Shown here: in pieces, positions 17,840 through 28,209 of the stretch
Position numbering within the stretch: the stretch's first letter is position 1
Layout of the letters: every line of letters begins with the position of its first letter
From: Thoreauomyces humboldtii
Lineage: Eukaryota; Chytridiomycota; Chytridiomycetes; Spizellomycetales; Powellomycetaceae
Direction: 5' to 3'
DNA length: 28,209 nucleotides
Assembly (NCBI GenBank): GCA_027596035.1
Contig: JADGJA010000243.1
Coordinates: forward strand, 1 to 28,209
Notes under the pieces: model-generated
Told to the model about the DNA's origin: nothing
The model's input: the letters and a program-made list of their open reading frames with translations, nothing else
Database searches by the model: none
Translations under genes and position numbers: made by a program

Positions 17840-20265
17840 CTATCGGAAGTCTCGATTCATGTTTGTAGTTATCTACAACAGCTTTAGTTCAGCAAAAGTA
17901 TGAAGGAAAACTTACCGAACGATATCCTACCTGAGCGGCTTGATGAACCATGCGCCCGACTTTGGAGATTTCTTCTCGTATGCGCGTCTCCGACACATAT
18001 AGTTCCTGTTACAGGTTAATAATAAGTCACGATTCGTGATTCACACGGAATTTGTGATAATAAGTCACTTACCGAAGGCGATAGCAACGGCACGGCTGTA
18101 AGCGCATGTTCATAGAGCAAGTCCGCCATTGCGTCCAATTTCTGTGTCCTGAAACGAGCGGCATCGACGTTTTAGATCACATTGAGCAGCAAAGGTTCTT
18201 TGGCGATGCATACATTTGTGACACTGCTTGCAGGTAGTCTGACTCCGCAGCATCATTTATGCCCGAATTCTCTTGAGCTGTGGATGCGGCACGCGCTGTC
18301 TCTCGATCGTAGATTGTGTCGTTGGTTATTTGAGATTTTTCGCATGAAATGCCAAGAGCGCGTTGAAACATAGACGTCAAGATAGCTGTCGATGCAGGGT
18401 CCTTGCGCTTGGATAGATACGGGTGTGCCATCATCTGTGAAAACAACGTGAGACTCAGGTGGACGTTACGGTTGCTATAGAGGCAGAACTGCCCTTACAA
18501 TACGTCTTTCAAGACTATTCCTTGCCGACTCCAGATTTTCCGCTACCGCACGCACGGCGATGGCCTGCTCTCTCAGCAAAGCCTTTTCGTCTTGTATGAC
18601 GCTGTCCAGCAACCATAGTCGGATGACATGACTTCTTGAATGACTAATGAGAGTTTCCCCAGCCTTCGAGGCAAGTACTCCGTGTTGCTGTAGTTTCTCG
18701 CTGAAAGATCGCATGAGCGGTACGATCACGGTCCGATGGCCACTCTCCGCCCAGATTGGAACCAGACTGTCAGTTACAGCTCGACATGCTGCATCACGCA
18801 CGCGCTTGAAATCCCCTGTCAACACTTCGATATCTTGATCAGACTGATCGGAGGCATACGGAACACTACTAGCTTGCAGATTTCTCTGCTTCAAGCTTTC
18901 AAGCTTGGTTTTGGTATATCGAAGCTTCAAGAGTGCTTCGTGGTTTTCGCGGACCGTCTCCACATAGCTTTGGCGAGTGAAACGACGGCTGAGTCAATGA
19001 CACTCTGTAGCCACAAGCTTCGATACATAACTTACAGTGATATCACGCGGGCGACTTCTGATTCGAGCTCGATTGGGAGACCGAGGCCGGCTGGATATTG
19101 CGAGCTGCGATCAGCAGCTACTCAATCCATCAAAACGGTTTCGCTTACCAATCTCGGGTGGGCTATCTAAAGGTTTGGAAAATGCCTTCAAAGTCGGTTC
19201 CTGATACAAACACCAGATCAATGAATATATACTGCATAAGAACCCGTCGAAAAAGGTTTCGAACCTTTGAGAAAATTGATGCAAATTGGGCTTCCAACTC
19301 AGCTCCCAAAGCATGGTCCGCCTCACTCAACTCCGCCATTTCTCGACCGCACTGGTACAAGAAATCGGGTCTTCCCGTTGTAGTGGCATTATGAACCGAT
19401 ATTTCAACCATGCGAGCGGAGGCATCAGCGGCTTCGGTTACGGCAGCATCTGTCTGCACTTTGTCAGCAACAAAGCAGGAAGTCCAAAGCGAATTCTTTC
19501 GGCTTAGAAGTAACTTACACGGAGGGAAAGGTTACTCATTTCCAAGTCCAGGTTGTTTAGTGTTGTGCCGGCAGTATCAGCTTGCTTCGATAGGGCGGTC
19601 CAGCGAGCGTTTGCGTTCCCGACCACGTGCCTGACATCGTCATCAGGGATTTTGCGTTCAAAACCTGCTCCTCGTCCACACCTACCGCAATTTATCACGC
19701 TGAGCTTCAAGAAGGTGTACATGCTCGTGCGCGCGCTGAATCTCTGCGTCGAGAAAAGAGGTGTCCGCCCTGAAATCTGTCGTCAGGGGCATGGCCATGA
19801 TCAATGCAGATGGCCCGCAGGAGTCTTTAACTGTATAGGACTTGCGGGTGATAGGTGGCTGGTATCCACAGGGTCTTGCACTAGAGGCTCCTCGTAATCG
19901 TTGGCAAAGCCCATTCTTTCCAGCTCTTCAAATCTAGCGGCAGAGAAATAACGGCCGAATTGATTAGACGTAAGACCGTCGGGAATCCCTGGTCACAGCA
20001 CTCACGCTTCTAGCTCTCGCATACCAAGAACTTCCCAACCAGACAGCTTCGTCCCGCACTGAACTTCAAGCTGGGATCTGGTATCGCAAAACGCTTCTTC
20101 GATCCAGGCGAGAAACGGTTGCGCATCCTCGAGAGATAAGGCCCATTCGAGAGTCTGTTCGAGAGGAGGAGCTCCCACCGGCGGTTGGTAACCAAGCCTT
20201 CTCAGGTTGTCGGCGACTATATGTTGAGACTGTCCCTCTGCCGCCATGGAGTTGGTGGATACCAT
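17840..20265 (-). CDS. HAUS3-like augmin complex subunit (probable)
   Basis: Twelve exons by eye: 20265-20006, 19933-19832, 19769-19686, 19630-19519, 19453-19265, 19200-19149, 19090-19036, 18988-18499, 18434-18214, 18148-18073, 18005-17916 and 17872-17840, giving 587 residues, close to human HAUS3 (about 600). The N-terminus reads ADNLRRLGYQ...LEWALSLEDAQPFLAWIEEAF, then GMRELEAFEELERMG restored by splicing. This matches the HAUS3/AUG3 pattern: LGY, an acidic W-L-x-x-x-x-PFL-W helix, then RELEAF. The rest is helical with predicted coiled coils (ENHEALLKLRYTKTKLESLKQRN), as expected. Augmin binds spindle microtubules and recruits gamma-tubulin for branching nucleation. Most donors are GTAAGT-like, and every junction holds phase. 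The last exon could end differently, since GTAGGA at 17930 is an alternative donor. The call rests mainly on the N-terminus and length. Confidence 0.6.
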
Positions 20266-20623
20266 GACGATTCACCCGCCAACACGCCTGGAGAATCGTC
20301 GCCAGCAATGGTTGTCTTGTGCCGTACTATTGTTAGCGGGAGGAGCGTTCGGACAAAACAAGTCTCATGCAGGTACGTCGTCCGAACGGTATACCAGGTG
20401 GCTGTGCACTTACCTTTGCGCTTTGGAGGAGGGCGACCTTTTTGCTTTGAGAGGCACCTCCAGGCAGCAACAAGATCTCCTGCACAAACAACCGATAAAC
20501 TACTAAACGTCGGAAGACGTACCCCTTTCGGAGCGCATTCCCTCCCAACTGCTGCATACGTATCTGCTCTTTTTCTGATCGAACCTGATTGCGCGTCAAG
20601 TTTCCTACTCCTCGCTGCAACAC
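20266..20623. promoter_or_regulatory. Divergent HAUS3-like / uS12m promoter
   Basis: A 358-bp gap between head-to-head start codons. It should contain both promoters and leaders. No distinctive motif is seen. The long plus frame crossing it (20185-21057) is out of frame with uS12m and is a shadow. Confidence 0.55.
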
Positions 20624-21322
20624 ATGTTTGCCATCGCTGCCGGGCGCCAGGTGGTGGGCCGAAAGGCATTCCCTGCGCCAACACGGGCGTCCTGCTTCTC
20701 TCTGCGCGAGGTCATCTCTTCCTTGCAATCAAGTCCACTGAGGACGCTGCTCACAAGGCCACCCATTGCACGGTCTGCGGTCCACCGTTTCACTCCTCCC
20801 GTCGCCCTCCGCATCCGCAGTCCACCCTCGATTGCCACGCCACGTACCATGGCCACCCTCAACCAGGTCATGCGCGGCATTCGCAAGGATCGAATAACCA
20901 AGCCTGCTTCTCCCGCCCTCGATGGATGTCCGCAGCGGCGAGGCGTCTGCCTCAAGGTCTTCACTGTCAAACCTCGAAAACCCAACTCTGCACAGCGAAA
21001 GGTCTGCAGGGTTCGTCTTACGACCGGCAAAGTCGTTGTGGCGTACATTCCTGGTGAGGGACACAATCTGCAGGAGCACTCCGTTGTGCTGGTCCGGGGC
21101 GGAAGGGTGTCGGACTGTCCCGGTGTGAAGTACAAGGTCGTGCGAGGAGCCTTGGATTGCCAGGGCGTAGTGAACAGGAACAAGTCAAGGTCAAAATACG
21201 GAACGAAGGTAACCAACCATCTGCTCTTCGCGCTTCCAGGTCTGTTCTGCAATCTCACGTTTTTGATATTGTCCGTGTAGAAACCAAAAACTGGGGACGC
21301 CGCATCAGCAAAGAAAAAGTAG
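20624..21322 (+). CDS. MRPS12: Mitochondrial small-subunit ribosomal protein uS12m
   Basis: Homologue of bacterial S12, part of the mitochondrial decoding centre. Two exons, 20624-21208 and 21281-21322, joined in phase 0, give 208 residues. The intron (21209-21280) has donor GTAACC and acceptor GTGTAG. Without it the frame would lose the usual basic tail. The conserved core starts at Met76 ([10 protein letters not shown]) and includes [59 protein letters not shown] and [18 protein letters not shown], with the decoding-site KPNSA loop intact. Residues 1-75 are Arg/Ser/Pro-rich and poor in acidic residues, fitting a mitochondrial presequence, so I chose the upstream Met. The gene ends 24 bp from the convergent WDR gene. 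Stop is TAG. Confidence 0.95.
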
Positions 21323-21346
21323 AGAAGGGCTTGATATACACACAAA

Positions 21347-24300
21347 CTAAATACACAATCTCTGACCACCCAAACCGGCGCAATCATTCAGTCTATCCCG
21401 CCGCGTGATGAGCTGAGTTTCGCCGTAAGCTGCGTGGCATTTCGGTCCTTTCGCTGGAACAGAACCGTTAGCGAAAATCACCTGGCAGAAAAGTGACGAT
21501 GGCATCCGCCTTACTAGCATAGGCAGAGACGGTGGTTTCACATTGTCCCCTCGATGTCGTCTTCCCACGCCGCCGTACCCTACCCCACCACCAGTACCTG
21601 ACTGCTGTGCTGCTTGAGGGGATGGAGACTCGATCTGGGCCAGCGGATAGTACGCTAGCATATGGTAAACAGCATCATATTTGACGTTGCCATACGACCG
21701 TGGTTGCTGGTGCTTCTTCATGGACTTCAGGGCAAAGAACGCAGGCTAGGAGCAACGGGGACCAAAGTGAGTTCGTTGTGATGATGGCTACGGAATAGCA
21801 TTTCTCCATCTACCTTAGAATCGCCTTCATTCGTCGTGAGATCCTGAGAGATCGTCCAGTCTGAGGCGCTTTTTCGTCGGGTGTAGACCTCTGTCGATCA
21901 GGGAACTTTAACTCGAGCCCGGCGCGCTCACTGCCTTGTCTTCACGAAACTGAAGAAACCTACCGCACCACTTCTTCACGGCCTGCGTTTGCATGGCTCG
22001 GACCTGCATGATCTTCATGTCCGCCATCGTCATACCCGGTACTGAGTCGACGTCAGCGGCTGGATCTTCCGCGGCCTTCCCATCGGAAGGCGTATCTAGG
22101 GAGGTGAACGCGGAGATGTTGGCAATGGACTCGATCTTACTAGCTAACCTCGGAAAGGGTAAGCCTACCAGCGGACGCGGCGACTACTTGATTTGGAGCC
22201 AGATCTCTGGCGATGCCTGGTAGAATGTAGGGTCAGTCTGGTAGGTTTCAGCGACATACGATATCCTTCGTGGTTACCTCGCCATGTATCAATCACACTC
22301 TTCTTCAGTCCTTCTTGATGCTTCACCATCATTTGATTGTGTTGTGCCTCTACGCGCGAAGCCTGCTGCACATCCTCTGGAGCGTCGCGAAAGGTGGCCG
22401 GATTTGACAGGATCCATGGTTCATCCTGACCGAAAATGCCGATATGTGTTCCTGATACGAACCCGCATAAGATTTTCCCCGTAGCTTCCGATATCTGACA
22501 GCGGAAATGTAAGCTCTTACCACTGGAAGTCCAGACTCGGATGGTTCCATCCTTCGAAGCCGTAAGAATGACATTGTGCACGTTTGCGTAGTTGACGCTA
22601 AGTGTCGGTGAGCTTCATGAACTTTGTACTTACAACGTCCTACACTTACCTAGATATACTTTGAAGATGCGCTCGCCAAGAGTCCTTCATCACACAAACT
22701 GCCTCCAAGTCTTGTGTGATGAGATTAGTGACGCTTATGGTGAACACCTGTTAAAAACGAGAGTATTTTTAGCACAACATCAGTACAAAATACGAACCCG
22801 AATGTAGCCCTACCCGAACATGACCCTTCGATCCGCCCACGATCAAGAGAGCTCCATCCCAGCTGATTGCCATGGTAGCCAGACCTTCATCTTTGCAGAC
22901 TTGACAGTTCATCTGCCCAAGAGAATTTAGAACTTGTCTTGAACGAAGTCTTTCCACCGTGTACAGTCTCTCACTTCGTACAACATGGTGCCCTCATAAG
23001 TGTCCCAAAATCGAAGACATCCGTCCGCATGACAGGAAACTAATGGACCGATTCGCTTCATCCGTTTGTCTGTAGTCGGCATAAAGAGGATCTTCTCGAT
23101 AGGCTTCTCTTCTTTGCTGCGGAGATCCAGGAACGGCTCATTGAGCGTCAGCTTCATGTAGCCTATAAATTGAGATGCATGAGCGTTGCGACGGAAATTT
23201 CTGAGTGCGTTGAGGACTGTACCTGATTCAAGACTCCAGATGACGATAATCCCGTCAACGCTCGCTGTTGCTAGCATGCTCGGTGGACAGAACGCAACTG
23301 AAGAAATGTCATCTTGATGGCTACGGAACGACGCGGTAAGCCCAAGAAGAAGTACACAAGTAGCTAGACGCGTTGGCTACTTACCCTTTATGGCCGGAGG
23401 CCTGCATAATCCGAACTGGTTTGGCCTCAAAGTGCCCGGGATCATCCAGAAAAATCGAAACCTTTCGATCCCATCCGACTGCCACAATGAACCTGTTGGC
23501 TCCCATCTCAACGTAAAGTACTTCAGTTGCCTCCGAGACGTTGTCTTTGTTCATCTTCCGAAGAATCTGGCCGTTGTTGAAGTTCCACATTTTGACCACG
23601 CCATCGCGACTGCCTGTTATGAGCCGCCGCCCCGAACGGTCAAAGCACATTGCAGTGATCTCCAATTTCTAAAAGATGATCAGTTCTCTTAGCACTGGGA
23701 AAATGCTTTTCTTCAGGGTCCATCAGTGCAGCATACCCCGTGAGCATTGTGGAACGAGAATGCGCGTTCTCCAGAAGCTAGGTCCCACACGCAAACCGTA
23801 CCATCCTGTGCTCCGCTGACGACCTATGCTGCAAGGCTTTAATATGACTGCTGCAATATACTTGCTGCATAGCATCATACCTGATGAAAATTTTCGTTGA
23901 ACATGGCCGCCACAACGCCAGCGTTGTGACTTCTGGATACGGCGTGTCTGTAAGTTTTGTAAAGCTGATTGCCGAAGTCAACAAGCTGTCCCCGTCTACC
24001 AGAAGTTTCGCCTTTTCTCTGACCGGCCAAGTTTGTAGTTTATCACTGCCGAGAACCAGCTGCCCGTTGACTTGATCGAAGAATATGACTGAAATGAGCT
24101 CGTCGACCTTCTGTGGTACTTTCTCTGCCAGCGTCTGCAAACAGTTGAGACTCCGCGCATTCCAGACTTTGATTACTCGATCTTCCGACAGACTGATGAT
24201 ATGTCCCTCGTCGTGGTTGATGCTGATATTCACTATTGCGGCGCTGTGTCCGTGCAGCGTACCCGCTGGCTTGGACAGCACGTACGGATTCCAGAGGCGT

Positions 24301-25842
24301 CTATCTCAGAAAGAGACCATCAGACGACAGACCACTTTTCAAGAGTTTTTGACAACCCACATAATCTTGTCTCGGCCACCGGTCACAAGGAAACTTGGTC
24401 TTCGACAAAACTCGAAACATTTTATTCCTTTCGGAACGTTAACGTATCGGATGCTTTTTCGTTCAAGGTCCCCGATGATAAGACTTCGCACACTCTCGGG
24501 GGCGCAGGAGATGAAAGCGTTGATTTCGGGATAGTACTGCACTCGAACGACCCAGTCATTGTGAATCTTTCGACGGGAAAAGGACGCATTGTACTTTTTC
24601 AAGGACTCTCGACGACCAAGCTTCAAAGGCGATAGCTCCTCGTTTCCCTCGTTCTCGGTAAGAAACTTCCGAGTGAAAGATAGGATGTTGACGTAGCCCC
24701 CGTCGTCTCCGAACAAAATAAAGTCCCGTTCTTCATCGAGGTGACCTCCGTACGCGAGGCACAGAGGATTGTGCTCCAGCTGCCCAAACGTGATGATGAG
24801 TCGAGGCTTGATCGACATGATATCGTACACGCAAAAGCTGCAAGAACAATGTTGAAGTCTCCCGCATCGAGCATAAGGTGCGATGGCGGAACTCACTGTC
24901 GATCGTCGGTAATCGTGATCAGGCGGCTGTGGTCGGTGAGATACATGGCGTCGGCCACCCATGATAGCCTGTTGAAGTCCTTTGCTGGTATGACTCGTTG
25001 AAGCTTGAGATTCTGCGCCCAAAAGCATACAGTTCCTTCCCGGCTGAAGATTCCATGATACAATTAGTTCTTCGCAATCTGGTAGGTCGCAGATACACAG
25101 CGCGGGTACCTGACGCTGATATACTTGCGCTCTTTTGGAATGTAATCGATCCTCCGAATTGTCTCCTTATGAGGAGAGTTGAAGAGCTTTTTGATGCGTT
25201 CATCAAAGATGCTGTGCTAGGTATCTTCCTATTGAGCGTTCACTCGTGCCGTCACGATGTCGAAGGAGAAGGTCGGAGCCGCTTTACCGCTTCACTGTTC
25301 TCGAGAGCCCCAGTCATCATGTACGTCGAGAACTCGTCCCAGTCCACTGATCCATCCGAGTTTGCATCGATCTTCATGAAGAGCATTGTCATCTGGTCGT
25401 AGGTGAGGTTTCCACCGACAACCTTCCCAAAGACTTCGCGAAACTTGAAGGAGCTTCAGTTTTTTATCGTCTATCGTATGCACCCCCGTCACACTGAGAT
25501 GGTACTTTGTCAATGTCGAACCCCGTGCTTCCATCCTCATTTTCGTGGCTTTGGAACAGAACCATGAGCTGTTCGAAGTGATTCATGTTCATGTACTGCT
25601 GAACGTCCACATTCATTCCGGCTCTAAAATAGAAGAGACCCATGCTCAGAAACCCGGTCATGCCTTGTCAAAAGACATTGTTTCTCGTACTTGTCTGCGG
25701 TTCCTGTCTTTTCAGAGGAAGCATCGCCAGCTGCACGCAATCAAAAACAAGCTTAAGACAAGATGACTTGAAGAACCTTGATCATTGAAGACGAACCTGG
25801 TGGTGCTGCTGGGCCCCTCCCGGCCGCGGCAGTAGGTTCCAT
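21347..25842 (-). CDS. EF-hand and WD40-repeat protein, WDR49/WDR64-like
   Basis: About 21 exons and 1080 residues. Exons: 25842-25797, 25730-25691, 25623-25506, 25443-25288, 25216-25110, 25043-24897, 24837-24361, 24300 to 23881 (containing one unresolved junction near 24000-23930), 23823-23737, 23668-23385, 23320-23223, 23162-22975, 22912-22814, 22747-22650, 22597-22521, 22451-22278, 22216-22169, 22095-21964, 21890-21814 and 21745-21347. The N-terminus has an EF-hand pair; the second loop, DANSDGSVDWDE, is canonical for calcium. A double WD40 propeller follows, with signatures such as YISVSREGTVCFW, IISLSEDRVIKVW, VVSGAQDGTVCVWD, LITGSRDGVVKMW, MLATASVDGIIVIW and ILTASKDGTIRVW, then GTHIGIFGQDEPW and RSYGNVKYDAVYHMLA. 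This order fits WDR49/WDR64, usually linked to cilia. The last coding stretch is uncertain: a splice near 21603 could shorten it. Confidence 0.85.
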
Positions 25843-26105
25843 ACTGATTCTGGATGATGCCAGGAAACGACGATGAAAAACACTGCAAAGGCGCAACGCA
25901 TAGAAACCTCGAGCAAGGGCTCAAGGGAGCAAGGGGGCAGCCCGAAAAGACGAAAAACGACAGCGCGACAACAGAGAAGTTGCTGAGTCATCAGCGCTTC
26001 CTTTGTATTGTCCGACTCGGTCGGACGGGGATCCGTTTTCTTATCCTCGACTTCCCTGCCCTCGTCGGTGGAATATCATCACGAAACATAGAGCAGACAC
26101 AAAGC
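25843..26105. promoter_or_regulatory. Divergent WDR / DIA2-like promoter
   Basis: Only 263 bp separate the chosen start codons of these head-to-head genes. An open plus frame extends from 25854 through this gap in frame with the F-box gene. It carries no conserved sequence, so I treat it as leader and start the F-box protein at 26106. Confidence 0.5.
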
Positions 26106-28012
26106 ATGAACGGCGAACCATCGAAGACGAGTGAGAGCTCGAAAGCCGCGTTACGTACCGCCGTGGCATGCTTCAAGCGCGGAGACTTTCTTGCTGCCGC
26201 CGCCGTCCTTTCCCCCGCCATATTCAGTGATCCTGCAAACCCCCAGCTTTATGACTTGCGTGCATTGGTCGGGCTCAACCTCGGAAACCTGGATCACTCG
26301 TTGCGCGATGCAGAGAAGCTGATCAAGCTGGTTCCTGCAGGCGCAAAGGTATCTAGAAATGTAGAAGTGGAATCATCCGGTTAGGACAAGTGACTCACTC
26401 GCGTTTCTTCCGATGCATAGGGTTATTTGCATGCGGGAAAGGCGCTGAGCTTACTTGGAAAGAACCAGCGTGCATTGGCAGCATACAAGATTGCTTTGCG
26501 GAAGGTGCCTCCATCGGATCCTCGCTTCAAGGTCAGTCACGCCCCTCGCTGTTGCTTGGGCACCTACATCGGTCCTTACGTTTTCCCCTTCAGGATCTCG
26601 AATATGCCTATCAAAGTCTCTTGGATTCTGGGGACTCCACCAAAGTAACGCCCATGCAACAAAGCAATGGAGCCGATTTGACGGATCCTACCCCGGAAAG
26701 AGAATGTGGTACCTTGATCTTCGGCCACCACGACGTCCCTCTTGAGCTGTTCCATGCGATTTGTCGTTACCTCAGCTTTCCACAGATTGTCTCAGCCTGC
26801 CGGGTCTCCCGCAGATGGCGGGACTGCATCTCGGCCAACAAGGTTCTCTGGCAGGATTTGGACTTCACCAGCGCTCGCTCTTTACGGGTGAGCACTCGTG
26901 CAGTGCAGTCAAGTCTCGCAGTAGCGGGCCGCCGGTTGAGATCTCTCGTTCTCCCATCCTGCACGAACGTAGCGGCGTCTTGTTTGGATTCTCTGCCACT
27001 ACGGTGCAAAACACTCAAGCGACTAGAATTCACTAACACTTCCAAGGTACCCGCGCCGGCATTCGCTGCCACATTCAAGCGCATTGGCGCCTCGCTTACT
27101 ACGATTTCGCTCGCAAGCACTAGCGCGGACGATCTCGTGCTTCGAAACATAACGGACAAATGCAGACAGCTTACCAGTCTGGACGTTCGGGGTTGCACGG
27201 GACTCACGCATGCTGCCTTTGATCTGTATGCCAAGCTGCTAATCCGCGAGATTTCGATCCCGCTCCTGAATCTTGCCGTATCACGAACCGCATTCAGCGA
27301 TCGCTCCCTGTCCATAGTGGTGGAGGCCTGCTCGCAGTTGGAGAGCTTGGACCTCGCATACTGCAACCGAGTTACTCGCGACGGCGTAGTCATGCTTGGC
27401 CGGGCCACCAATCTTCGAACAGTGGTGTGCACGGGCACGGATCTCGGTCCCTCCAGTAGCGGCGCCGTCTCGTTGGAAGACGCTTTCTTGCATTTCGGAG
27501 AAGGGTGTTCTGAGCTTTCGGATTTCAGCCTCTCTGCCTGCCCGCACCTCAACGACACATCCATATCATACCTTGCCGGCCTGTGCACCAAGCTTACTCG
27601 AGTCGACCTCTCCCAGTCGGCCAACATCACTGACGCGGCCGTCGACGCTCTGGCTAGTGACTGTGCAAGCCTCCGTATCGTGATTCTCAACACCTGTCCG
27701 AGGGTCTCCGACTGCGGATTCGCCAATCTGATGACGAAACAGACAGGACTTGTGGAGCTGCATTGCGGCAACAATCCTTCCGTCGGGCCACTCACGCTCC
27801 GTGCCATTGCCACTTATGGCGCGGAATTGGCGAGGTTAATCATGGACAACTGTCCAAAGTTGACTGGAGGCGTGTTGTTAGAGCTTCTCAGCAAGCCAGG
27901 CGTGTCCATCACTCATCTCGGAATCGAAAATTGTGCAAATATCCACGGCGATACAGTCGAAGCGCTTCGGAGGACGTTCCCTGCGGCAACCATCCACGCT
28001 CGCCTTCGCTGA
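26106..28012 (+). CDS. DIA2: TPR-F-box-LRR protein, Dia2/Pof3-like SCF adaptor
   Basis: Substrate-recognition subunit of an SCF ubiquitin ligase. In yeasts Dia2/Pof3 ubiquitylates the replicative helicase to unload it at termination. Three exons, 26106-26348, 26421-26531 and 26594-28012, all phase 0, give 590 residues. Residues 8-118 hold TPR-type helices (AVACFKRGDFLAAAAVLSPA, YDLRALVGLNLGNLDHSLRD, YLHAGKALSLLGKNQRALAAYKIAL). The F-box spans about 166-208: DVPLELFHAICRYLSFPQIV...CRVSRRWRDCISANKVLWQDLD. From about 215 to the end are leucine-rich repeats of the Cys-containing type (CTNVAASCLDSLPLRCKTLKRLEF, ACPHLNDTSISYLAGLCTKLTRVDL). This TPR, F-box, LRR order is the Dia2/Pof3 arrangement, and the length is between the yeast proteins. 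The large last exon has no introns. Stop is TGA. The paralogous identity is an inference. Confidence 0.85.
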
Positions 28013-28209
28013 GTCTGCGAAAACAGTTGCAATTAAATTTGATAGCACTCAAAAAACCTTCAAACCGTTCCTACAAATCCCAAGCGCTATACACGGATGT
28101 GTCTGCGTGTTCCGCCCGCGAGCTTCAGCGAAGGTTCCTGCCCTCGCGGGTCGGGAGAGGGGAGGCGTTGCTGCGAACGCAGGGAGGCGGGGACGGAGAA
28201 GGGAGGGGG

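Noticed and set aside
17620..17868. Plus frame of 82 codons in the convergent gap
   Set aside because: A basic peptide with no domain. It overlaps the last exon of the HAUS3-like gene on the other strand.
18020..18070. Repeated TAATAAGTCAC and a TCACGA/TCGTGA palindrome
   Set aside because: Both lie within one intron of the HAUS3-like gene, are short, and show no further pattern.
20185..21057. Plus frame of 290 codons across the uS12m 5' region
   Set aside because: It is a different frame from uS12m over the same DNA. The His/Pro/Arg-rich peptide has no domain.
20605..21387. Minus frame of 260 codons antisense to uS12m
   Set aside because: It is the complement of a strongly conserved ribosomal gene, and its Arg/Thr-rich peptide is not recognised.
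26767..27813. Long minus-strand frame (348 codons) antisense to the F-box gene
   Set aside because: It mirrors the intronless, GC-rich LRR exon. Its peptide is Arg/Ser-rich and unlike any family, while the plus strand encodes clear LRRs.

Overview
The window is nuclear DNA from a eukaryote, most likely a fungus. Genes are split by many short GT-AG introns, mostly about 50-75 nt, several with CTAAC- or CTGAC-like branch sites. The gene set is conserved and eukaryotic: cytosolic eL6, Rab6/Ypt6, the NuA4 subunit Epl1, the RecQ4-like helicase Hrq1, a Dia2/Pof3-type F-box protein and two mitochondrial ribosomal proteins. Two further genes hint at a flagellated (zoosporic, chytrid-like) lineage: a WDR49/WDR64-type EF-hand plus WD40 protein of the kind usually found in ciliated organisms, and a likely augmin subunit (HAUS3). 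That placement is inference. The standard genetic code fits all gene models except one anomaly in EPL1.

Layout: 1-1431 holds no supported gene, only a CCAT microsatellite and a 19-bp tandem repeat. Then come RPL6 (+, 1432-2208), a RAB6/YPT6 GTPase (+, 2679-3587), a maleylacetate-reductase-like iron-ADH family protein (-, 5323-4136), EPL1 (-, 8773-5761), HRQ1 (+, 9141-13693, 18 exons), mitochondrial uS11m (-, 14572-13748), a TPR plus metallo-beta-lactamase (ETHE1-like) fusion (+, 15227-17084), a HAUS3-like coiled-coil protein (-, 20265-17840, 12 exons), mitochondrial uS12m (+, 20624-21322), the EF-hand/WD40 protein (-, 25842-21347, about 21 exons) and a TPR-F-box-LRR protein (+, 26106-28012). 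From EPL1 onward the genes strictly alternate strand, giving shared divergent promoters (EPL1/HRQ1, uS11m/TPR-MBL, HAUS3/uS12m, WDR/DIA2) and tight convergent ends (54 bp HRQ1/uS11m, 24 bp uS12m/WDR).

The genes do not form one pathway. Themes are translation (eL6, uS11m, uS12m), genome maintenance and chromatin (EPL1, HRQ1, DIA2), microtubules and cilia (HAUS3, WDR49-like), and small-molecule metabolism (iron-ADH, TPR-MBL). I saw no mobile element, CRISPR array, tRNA or rRNA. I found no clear undescribed multi-gene system. The best leads are the TPR-MBL fusion, tandem in-frame stops at a conserved position in EPL1, an N-terminal zinc-finger-like motif on Hrq1, and an augmin subunit next to a cilium-type protein. 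Splice sites were read by eye from phase, consensus and family homology recalled from memory; no search was run.
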